Of a stretch of DNA of 5,080 nucleotides, positions 1 through 5,080 are shown piece by piece. The translations under genes and the position numbers were made by a program. How positions within the stretch are numbered: the first letter of the stretch is position 1; the number at the start of each line of letters is the position of its first letter. Source of the DNA: an uncultured Burkholderiaceae bacterium (GTDB taxonomy: Bacteria; Pseudomonadota; Gammaproteobacteria; Burkholderiales; Burkholderiaceae); NCBI GenBank assembly GCA_937871985.1, contig CALMPB010000325.1, positions 1-5,080 on the forward strand. Direction: 5' to 3'. The notes under the pieces were generated by a model. It did no database searches. It was not told where the DNA came from and worked only from the letters and a program-made list of their open reading frames with translations.

Positions 1-1603
1 GGTCCGTCACGAAGGTTTGGGTATCAGGATCCGTAACCCGAAGCGAGATCAGGTTATTGATGTTGCCAAGCACCTGCAGGGCTTTGTCTTTTCCGCCAAG
101 CCGTGCTTCGAAATCGGCAATGGTCTGGGTGGCAACCACCAGGCGGATCGCGGCGCCGCGGCCCTTGTTTAACAACTGGATGAAGGGCTGGTTGATGACC
201 TCGGCCGCTTCGTCCACGAACAGGTTGACGGGGCGATTATCCACGCCGTAGTTGTATCGGTTGCCTGCCACGGCTGTCATGTCGGACAGGTAGAGTGAAC
301 CGATACAACTACCCACTACGCTGTCCGACAAAGAATCCAGGCCTACATACAGTACCTGGGCATTGTTGATGACTTTGGTGTTATCTGTAATTGGGCGGTT
401 ATCGCTCGTATCTTCAGGATCAGGCGACAGCAATCCGCCCAGCGCGCCGGACGTGAGCATATTCAGCACGGGCAGCAGCGTGGCAATCATCTTGCCAAAG
501 TGTGATACGTCGTGCTGATACATGGCAAGCAGCCCTTCCAAGTCCTGGTTGGGTTTTTCTGGCTGCACTTCGGCATGGTAAAAGCGCATCATGTTCAGGG
601 CCAGCTTGTTGCTATCGCCTCCGGATTTTGCGACATAGGGGCCAACCTGATCCTTATAGTTGGCCAGCACGCGCTGGGCGTAGGCCTGAATCGCCTGGAT
701 GACCAGACCCGCTACGCCACCCTCCAAGTATCGACGCAACAGAATAAGGCTCGGGCGGGCATGCACCAGCAACAGACCCTGCACGATGTTGTTCAGTGCC
801 ATCCAGCCAAAGGAAGTAAACGGATCGTTACCCGTTTCCGAAGGAATGAGCGCGGCTATCCGGCTGGCCAGCTCGGTGGGCCGGTTGTAGTTACGCAGCA
901 TGTCAATGCGAGCCGACTCTTCCGGGAAAGCTGGGTGAAAAGACACAAATCGCTCGGGTTGTCCCATGGCTTCGCAGGCACGGCGGGCATTGTCTCGAAG
1001 TTCTTTATCCCCTTTAGGGTCGATAATGATCACGGTCTCATTGCGCAGCACCGCTTGGGAAATCTTCATGTCAAACGTTCGGGTTTTGCCAGAGCCGGTG
1101 GTCCCGGTGACCAGCGTATGGCCTTCCGCATGTGCCATGGGCTGATAGATTTTGAATTCCTCGGGCTCAAGGCCGTGAATCCACGGCATACCCATTGCCT
1201 CGTCCGAGTCGCCTTTGCGCTTTTTCTTGCGGATGCTGGACATGTCGCGCTTGAGCAGTTCGAAGGCGCGTTGCGCATGCCGGTTCTCCCACTCAAAGCC
1301 GTATCCGAGCCAAATCTTGTCGCCGTCTTTCTCGATGTTCTTTCGAAGCACGTCAAGTTTCATGAACTCAAGCGGCCGCCCGCCCAGGTGCTTTTGCAAG
1401 GCCCGTAATTTGTAGGCTTTGGGCAGACGAGTTAGCGCCATGCAGCCGCACATCGCTGACATCCAATAAAACGGTTCTGGCGGCAGCGTTGATACCATAT
1501 TTACGCCCAGGGCTATGCCGGCAGCTCCTGCCCAGGCGGCGGCCGCTTTACCCTCGTAATTCGGGCGCCACGGCATTTCATAGGCTAAAGCATCGTATTC
1601 CAT
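1..1603 (-). CDS. traD: TraD-type conjugative coupling protein (T4CP), C-terminus cut by window edge
   Basis: Type IV coupling protein: an inner-membrane ATPase that recruits the relaxase-DNA complex to the mating channel and pumps DNA. I translated 534 residues from ATG 1603-1601; the frame stays open to base 1. Residues 19-40 and 44-60 are hydrophobic and fit the two N-terminal membrane segments of this family. Walker A is GTTGSGKT at 167-174, followed by IIIDPKGD (192-199), a signature of TraD-like proteins. Walker B is LFVDEAAE around 461-468 (Asp464, Glu465), and VVATQT follows, ending at about 494. The end of the visible part (NNLISLRVTDPDTQT) resembles the SXT/TOL TraD subfamily, whose members I recall as roughly 600-640 residues, so about 70-110 residues are probably missing. 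The start lies 2 bases after the traI stop, with only a weak upstream purine stretch, so translation is probably coupled to traI. No frameshift or missing ATPase residue is seen. The family call is secure; the subfamily is inferred from memory of motifs. Confidence 0.95.
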   Translation of the reverse strand, partial: MEYDALAYEMPWRPNYEGKAAAAWAGAAGIALGVNMVSTLPPEPFYWMSAMCGCMALTRLPKAYKLRALQKHLGGRPLEFMKLDVLRKNIEKDGDKIWLGYGFEWENRHAQRAFELLKRDMSSIRKKKRKGDSDEAMGMPWIHGLEPEEFKIYQPMAHAEGHTLVTGTTGSGKTRTFDMKISQAVLRNETVIIIDPKGDKELRDNARRACEAMGQPERFVSFHPAFPEESARIDMLRNYNRPTELASRIAALIPSETGNDPFTSFGWMALNNIVQGLLLVHARPSLILLRRYLEGGVAGLVIQAIQAYAQRVLANYKDQVGPYVAKSGGDSNKLALNMMRFYHAEVQPEKPNQDLEGLLAMYQHDVSHFGKMIATLLPVLNMLTSGALGGLLSPDPEDTSDNRPITDNTKVINNAQVLYVGLDSLSDSVVGSCIGSLYLSDMTAVAGNRYNYGVDNRPVNLFVDEAAEVINQPFIQLLNKGRGAAIRLVVATQTIADFEARLGGKDKALQVLGNINNLISLRVTDPDTQTFVTD

Positions 1604-1605
1604 AC

Positions 1606-4545
1606 TTATTGAGTCTCACGAAACAGGGTAATTTGTCCGTTGCTGATAGAGCCGGAATTTCTCAGAATCTGCATGCGCAATTGCGTCTTGGAAAGGCAGT
1701 GCGGGTATTCCAGCGCGATCAGGTCCAGCGCGTCGATGCGGCATGACAGCTTTTTTCCATGGTCTGTAACCGGCCCGGCCAGCCAACGGCCATGCCCCTG
1801 ATGCATCATTGTCTGGAGTTGATCGATAGCCTCTTTGGCAGTGATCTTCTTGGGCGCGAAGTCGTGGTCAATTTTTTTGACTACCCGCTCAGACAGCACA
1901 TTGCGCGGCTCGGGCCGTTTCTTGACGGGCTCAGCGGGTTCTTCCTCATGCTCATCTTCCATATCTGAGCCAGTGACGACGGGGTGACGCACAGATGCAG
2001 CCTGTTCGGTGCGTTCGGGTTCCGGATCCGGTTCACCTTGGCGGAAAAACTCTTCCTCGCTGATGGTGCTGGAGATTGGCGCAGGCATATAGGGCATATC
2101 ATGCTCGTCCAGCTCAGGCGGGGTTTTGGGAGGAGTGGCTGGGGCCGCCGGTCTGGGCCTCCCGAGAACCGATTTCGAATCTTCCCCATTCTCTGCCAAG
2201 GGGGTCGCCGTGGGCGCATCGTCCACGGCATCAATGGTGAGCTGTGTGGCCGCCGGCGCTTCGGCCTGGCTCTTCGCCTTACGGCCCTTGCGTTTGGGCT
2301 TATCCACCGCTGATCGTGGCTTTTCCCCGCTCGCAGCCTGGGTCTGACCAAAAGGATCCGCCGCAGCTTCAGCCTCCCCCAGCGCCGCGATGATGGCTCG
2401 GGACAAGGTTTTGGGCAGCACCACGGCCGTGACACCATCGAAATTCTGGACCTTCTTGCCAGGCATGACTGGATCGGACATGACCAGGCCGGCCGCATGC
2501 AAGTCAATCAACACCTTGGACGGCTCACCCAGGGCGCTAAGGCCCTTCGGGTAGCGGATGACAACCTCACCGTTGACACGCAAGAGCACGGGCCCCAGCG
2601 TTTGCGCACCGTTGAGAACTGGATCGATGACTTGTCGCAACTGCACGGCCTCGGGCCCAAGCTGATCGAGCAGCGCATGGAGCCTTGCCGTGGCCGAAAG
2701 TGAAGGAGGCTCCTGCGCGTTGAGCGGCGTAATCGGTTGTGAAGGCACGCTCAAGGCCGGTGGCCGTGGGACGGCTGCAGCGCGGGATGCCCCGGTTTCG
2801 ACATCTGGACGTTGCGTGTCCTCGCTTGTCGACCTATCGCCGGCGGAATCGGCTTGCGGCGTATCGCCGGGAATCGATACGGACAAGGTTGCCGCGGAAG
2901 TAACTTCCGATGGGTTCGCATCCGCCTCGGGCTGGCCGGCGCCCACGGGCGGGCTTGACTCCAATTCGGGCACGGGAGGTTCGGTTTGGCGCAGCATGGC
3001 CATTACCGCATCCAATTCGGCCGGAATATGATCCGGATTTTCCGTTTCGTAGGGGGAGGCCTCGGGCGCGTTGGGCGGGGCGTCAGCCGGCGGAACACCG
3101 GGCGGCGATTCTGCCGCCGTTGCTGGGGCCGGAGCAGGTGAAGATTTCGCCGGGATTGGTTTTGACTTGGGAGCCGCCCTTTTGGCCTTGCCGGTCTTGT
3201 CTTCTGCACTCGATTGTGACGGTTCGGTGGGAACACCAGCGCCAGCCAACTCGGATTCCGGCTTGGTTTTGGCCGGCGACGATGCTGGGAGCTGTTCACC
3301 CTGCCCTGCTTCGAAGACCGTCCCCCCGATGATGGCGGGAACAGCATTGGTAAAGAGTGTGTCTACATCATCAAGACGCAACACCTGGAACTTAGCGTCG
3401 GCCGCCACCCCGCCTGTTTGCGGAATGGACGGCTCAATCTGCCAATACCGATACGTAATAATTTCGCCATCTTCGGTCGTCACGGAATTGGGCAGCGCGT
3501 ATCCCCGTTCAATTAGCACATCGGCCAGCGTGTCGGCATCCCGTGGCACGCCCGGCACCCCCGCGTCTTGAATGGCTTTGGTGATGTCCTTGACGGCAAG
3601 CTTCCAGACAATGAAAACCCCTTCGTTGAGCACCCAGACTTTGGCCCCGGCCACATTGACTGGCCATGTTCCGTTATTGACCAGCGTGCGCATGGCATCG
3701 AACACATAGCGTTCAACAGGCACCCCGTAGGAGTGCTCATCGATATTCATACGGTTGCGGGTCAAATCGCGCTTGACACTCTCCTGATCGGCCCGCATGA
3801 CCACCTTGGTGAGCGGTTCGCTCAAGCCCGTCACGCCTCCGATAGCCTGCAGCAGGCTGGGCAACACGCGATGGTCGAATTCGTCCAGGTAGTCCAGGGA
3901 TTCGCGCCCAGCCACAAGCTCGAATATGTTTCGCGTCAATAGCTCATGACGCTTATGCACGCGGGCGTCTCGCCAGCGCACGAAATAGCGCTCTGCCCCG
4001 ATTTGCTGGGCCCAGGGCACGAGCGATTCGCGGAATGGCCGCCAGGTATGCTGACCCGACTTGTCGGTAATCTCCATATCCGAGATGGGCTTGCCGATGT
4101 CATGGCACAACCCGGCCATAAACGCGGCAAAGCGCCAGCGGGCCTCGTGCGCGGCCTTGGAGCGCGGAGGGCCATCGAACGGAAAAATGTAGGCCTCCGA
4201 GCTTTGCGCCGCCCAAAACGCAACCTCCAGGCCGTGACGCAACAATCCGCCGGCGCCGCGGTGGTGATGCGCCTCCGACGCGGGGAGCAAATGCACAAAG
4301 GCGGCATAACGCTGGAGCACTGGCATGACCCGCCCTTCAAATTCGGCTTGGGGATACCCCAGAACATTGCGGGCTTTACCCACCAATTCCGATTGCGTTT
4401 GCAGCACATCGGACACGTCTGCCACTGGCAGACCCTTCATAAACGGCGGGTAACGCGGAATGTCATCCAACAACGCGCTCTTATCCACCCCGGCTGACGG
4501 TTTGGGCGATTGTCGTTTCAGTACATTTTTAAGAAATTGCAGCAT
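1606..4545 (-). CDS. traI: MobH-family conjugative relaxase TraI, 979 residues, complete
   Basis: Relaxase that processes the transfer origin and leads the DNA into the recipient. The N-terminal region (about 30-330) matches the TraI_2 domain of MobH relaxases: the HHH motif is at His93-95 in LPASEAHHHRGAGGLLRHG, and the HD-type metal site is His148-Asp149 in GLCHDIGKP. A further conserved-looking block ends near residue 415 (YRYWQIEP, then GGTVFEAGQ). Residues about 416-615 are a Pro/Ala/Ser/Glu-rich linker. Residues about 620-727 look like the TraI_2_C domain (IRYPKGLSAL, then PGKKVQNFDG at about 694-703). A second linker (about 728-885) carries a basic patch (KPKRKGRKAK) and an acidic patch (DMEDEHEEEP). 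Residues about 885-979 form a small predicted folded tail. ATG 4545 is the first standard start after an in-frame stop at 4593-4591; its ribosome site is weak. It is longer than SXT-type TraI (about 700 residues as I recall) and closer in size to the R27 type. It heads an operon with traD. Confidence 0.95.
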   Translation of the reverse strand: MLQFLKNVLKRQSPKPSAGVDKSALLDDIPRYPPFMKGLPVADVSDVLQTQSELVGKARNVLGYPQAEFEGRVMPVLQRYAAFVHLLPASEAHHHRGAGGLLRHGLEVAFWAAQSSEAYIFPFDGPPRSKAAHEARWRFAAFMAGLCHDIGKPISDMEITDKSGQHTWRPFRESLVPWAQQIGAERYFVRWRDARVHKRHELLTRNIFELVAGRESLDYLDEFDHRVLPSLLQAIGGVTGLSEPLTKVVMRADQESVKRDLTRNRMNIDEHSYGVPVERYVFDAMRTLVNNGTWPVNVAGAKVWVLNEGVFIVWKLAVKDITKAIQDAGVPGVPRDADTLADVLIERGYALPNSVTTEDGEIITYRYWQIEPSIPQTGGVAADAKFQVLRLDDVDTLFTNAVPAIIGGTVFEAGQGEQLPASSPAKTKPESELAGAGVPTEPSQSSAEDKTGKAKRAAPKSKPIPAKSSPAPAPATAAESPPGVPPADAPPNAPEASPYETENPDHIPAELDAVMAMLRQTEPPVPELESSPPVGAGQPEADANPSEVTSAATLSVSIPGDTPQADSAGDRSTSEDTQRPDVETGASRAAAVPRPPALSVPSQPITPLNAQEPPSLSATARLHALLDQLGPEAVQLRQVIDPVLNGAQTLGPVLLRVNGEVVIRYPKGLSALGEPSKVLIDLHAAGLVMSDPVMPGKKVQNFDGVTAVVLPKTLSRAIIAALGEAEAAADPFGQTQAASGEKPRSAVDKPKRKGRKAKSQAEAPAATQLTIDAVDDAPTATPLAENGEDSKSVLGRPRPAAPATPPKTPPELDEHDMPYMPAPISSTISEEEFFRQGEPDPEPERTEQAASVRHPVVTGSDMEDEHEEEPAEPVKKRPEPRNVLSERVVKKIDHDFAPKKITAKEAIDQLQTMMHQGHGRWLAGPVTDHGKKLSCRIDALDLIALEYPHCLSKTQLRMQILRNSGSISNGQITLFRETQ

Positions 4546-4584
4546 GGATGCCGGAATCCGATAGTCGAATGGTCGATGATGGCA

Positions 4585-4612
4585 TTCATACTAAGTTCGG
4601 TTCGTGCCTCAA
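4585..4612 (-). promoter_or_regulatory. Candidate sigma-70-type promoter of the traI-traD operon
   Basis: On the minus strand, TTGAGG (4612-4607, 4 of 6 to TTGACA) is followed after 16 bases by TATGAA (4590-4585, 4 of 6 to TATAAT). The predicted transcription start near 4578 gives a leader of about 33 bases before the traI ATG. An imperfect inverted repeat (GAATG 4567-4571 and CATTC 4583-4587, 11 bases between) overlaps the -10 element and the start point, where a repressor could act. The promoter is judged by eye only; a second one further upstream is possible. Confidence 0.35.
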
Positions 4613-4644
4613 CTGGGTGCTATATCGTCCCGTAAAGGGCGCAT
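4609..4644 (-). other. Possible 11-codon leader reading frame upstream of traI
   Basis: On the minus strand the sequence AAGGAGG (4662-4656), a perfect anti-16S match, is followed 11 bases later by ATG 4644-4642 and a short frame encoding MRPLRDDIAPS, ending at TGA 4611-4609. The spacing is slightly long but usable. The ATG lies in the loop of a small GCGC-ATTC-GCGC hairpin (4639-4650). Its stop overlaps the -35 of the candidate traI promoter, so it would be translated only from a transcript starting further right, for which I see no good promoter. It may equally be chance. Confidence 0.2.
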
Positions 4645-4660
4645 TCGCGCTGTCTCCTCC

Positions 4661-4689
4661 TTGAACTGTCCCCCTACAATTTTTCTATC
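4661..4689 (+). promoter_or_regulatory. Weak candidate promoter region for the lipoprotein gene
   Basis: TTGAAC (4661-4666) is a fair -35 element, but at 17 bases the facing hexamer is TCTATC (4684-4689), a poor -10. The better -10-like hexamer TACAAT (4675-4680, 5 of 6) is only 8 bases from it and has no good -35 of its own 16-18 bases upstream. Either could serve with an activator. The gene does need a promoter in this 170-base region if it is the first of its operon. Confidence 0.25.
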
Positions 4690-4706
4690 TCGGACAACCG
4701 ACCATT

Positions 4707-4710
4707 GAGG
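4707..4710 (+). promoter_or_regulatory. Shine-Dalgarno site of the divergent lipoprotein gene
   Basis: GAGG lies 5 bases before ATG 4716-4718, a normal distance. Together with the signal peptide that begins at this ATG, it fixes the start of the lipoprotein gene. Confidence 0.6.
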
Positions 4711-4715
4711 CTTGC

Positions 4716-5080
4716 ATGACCATTTTCCTTCTGCGCTTGACCCGTTTATCGCTGTGCGCCGCTACCCTATTCGTGGCGGCCGGATGCGCCCTGCACAATA
4801 CGACTCCCACCTTGGCCAATTATCAGGAACGCTTTGCGCAAGAGCCGCCTACCACTGAGTGGCTGCGGGACAATCTTCAGTCCTTCAAGGACAAGTCCTG
4901 GGCCGAGCCCACGAAAGACAACATCGCGGTGTACGAGTTCATGGCCGGCGAACTGGCCAAGCGTGACGCTGTGCAAAAGCGCGCCGATCAATGGATGAGC
5001 CAGACTCACCGGGAGTTGACACAAGACTGGGGCAATACCGAGCGCGGAGGGGCCGCGCTGCGCCAGCCGGCTTACATCCA
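4716..5080 (+). CDS. Putative lipoprotein of unknown function, divergent from traI, partial
   Basis: 121 residues are visible and the frame is open at the right edge. The N-terminus is a lipoprotein signal peptide: MTIFLLRLTRLSLCAATLF has two Arg and a hydrophobic core, followed by the lipobox-like VAAGC, so cleavage and lipidation at Cys24 are expected. The +2 residue is Ala, not Asp, which in enterobacterial sorting rules favours the outer membrane. The mature part is hydrophilic and mostly helical in appearance, with several Trp (WLRDNL, KSWAEP, QWMSQ, QDWGN), many charged residues and a likely amphipathic helix (residues about 67-103). No further membrane segment is seen. I do not recognise the family. 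Its position, divergent from a conjugation operon, suggests an envelope role in the same element, such as mating-pair formation, exclusion or cell-wall opening, but that is inference from location only. The start is supported by GAGG 5 bases upstream and by the signal peptide beginning right there. Confidence 0.85.
   Translation, partial: MTIFLLRLTRLSLCAATLFVAAGCALHNTTPTLANYQERFAQEPPTTEWLRDNLQSFKDKSWAEPTKDNIAVYEFMAGELAKRDAVQKRADQWMSQTHRELTQDWGNTERGGAALRQPAYI

Larger units (their letters stand above)
4546..4715. other. Divergent intergenic region between traI and the lipoprotein gene
   Basis: This is the only noncoding stretch in the window, 170 bases between two divergent starts. Besides the promoter candidates it holds a near-direct repeat (GTCGAATGG at 4564-4572 and GTCGATGATGG at 4572-4582, sharing one base), a second pair CTGTCTCC (4650-4657) and CTGTCCCC (4666-4673) 16 bases apart, and a small GCGC hairpin (4639-4650). 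Such repeats may be operators or relaxosome binding sites. No strong terminator-like hairpin with a T run is present, which fits divergent transcription. Confidence 0.5.

Noticed and set aside
512..1408. A 298-residue plus-strand open frame antisense to traD
   Set aside because: It lies wholly opposite a coding region with intact Walker motifs. Its composition reads as the complement of that gene, and it has no recognisable domain or good ribosome site.
1872..1878. A run of seven A on the traI coding strand, considered as a programmed frameshift site
   Set aside because: The run is in the phase AAA AAA A, not the X XXY YYZ slippery phase. A -1 shift meets a stop at once, and the zero frame continues through a compact C-terminal domain.
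1881..2507. A 208-residue minus-strand frame inside traI
   Set aside because: It is the alternative frame of the GC-rich linker coding region, Arg/Pro-rich and without domains, while the main frame carries the TraI_2_C-like segment across the same bases.
2701..3300. The Pro/Ala-rich stretch, considered as a tandem DNA repeat
   Set aside because: No repeat unit recurs at the DNA or protein level; it is low-complexity linker rather than a true repeat array.
3946..4497. A 183-residue plus-strand open frame opposite the TraI catalytic domain
   Set aside because: The opposite strand encodes the HHH and HD motifs in one continuous frame; this frame is a shadow with no domain features.
4767..5024. 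An 85-residue minus-strand frame opposite the lipoprotein gene
   Set aside because: The plus-strand frame has a signal peptide, lipobox and ribosome site, whereas this one has no such support.

Overview
The window looks like a DNA-processing module of a conjugative element (an integrative conjugative element or a conjugative plasmid) from a Gram-negative proteobacterium. Three things point there. The relaxase is of the MobH type, with its His-rich motif and HD motif. The coupling protein is of the SXT/TOL-like TraD type. A divergent gene begins with a lipoprotein signal peptide, which implies a Gram-negative-type envelope. Base composition is moderately GC-rich (high fifties by eye) with G/C-biased third positions, which suits a beta- or gammaproteobacterial host. 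Nothing in the sequence fixes the species or tells an ICE from a plasmid.

Layout. Bases 1-1603, minus strand: the N-terminal 534 residues of a TraD-type coupling ATPase; its C-terminus runs off the left edge. Bases 1606-4545, minus strand: a complete 979-residue TraI-type MobH relaxase, with a catalytic N-terminal region, a central TraI_2_C-like domain and a small C-terminal domain separated by two long disordered linkers. The relaxase stop codon and the traD start codon are only 2 bases apart, so the two are almost certainly one operon (traI-traD). Bases 4546-4715: a divergent intergenic region holding a plausible minus-strand promoter for traI, a weak plus-strand promoter, and a short minus-strand leader reading frame behind a perfect Shine-Dalgarno-like sequence. 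Bases 4716-5080, plus strand: the first 121 residues of an unrecognised lipoprotein, open at the right edge.

How the parts work together (known for the families, inferred here): TraI would nick and bind the transfer origin, TraD would dock the relaxase-DNA complex to a type IV secretion channel and drive DNA export, and the divergent lipoprotein may be an envelope protein of the same element. No type IV channel genes, oriT, integrase, tRNA, rRNA, CRISPR array, insertion sequence or clear terminator is visible. The core genes are recognisable conjugation genes. The least explained parts are the divergent lipoprotein, the leader region and the long relaxase linkers.
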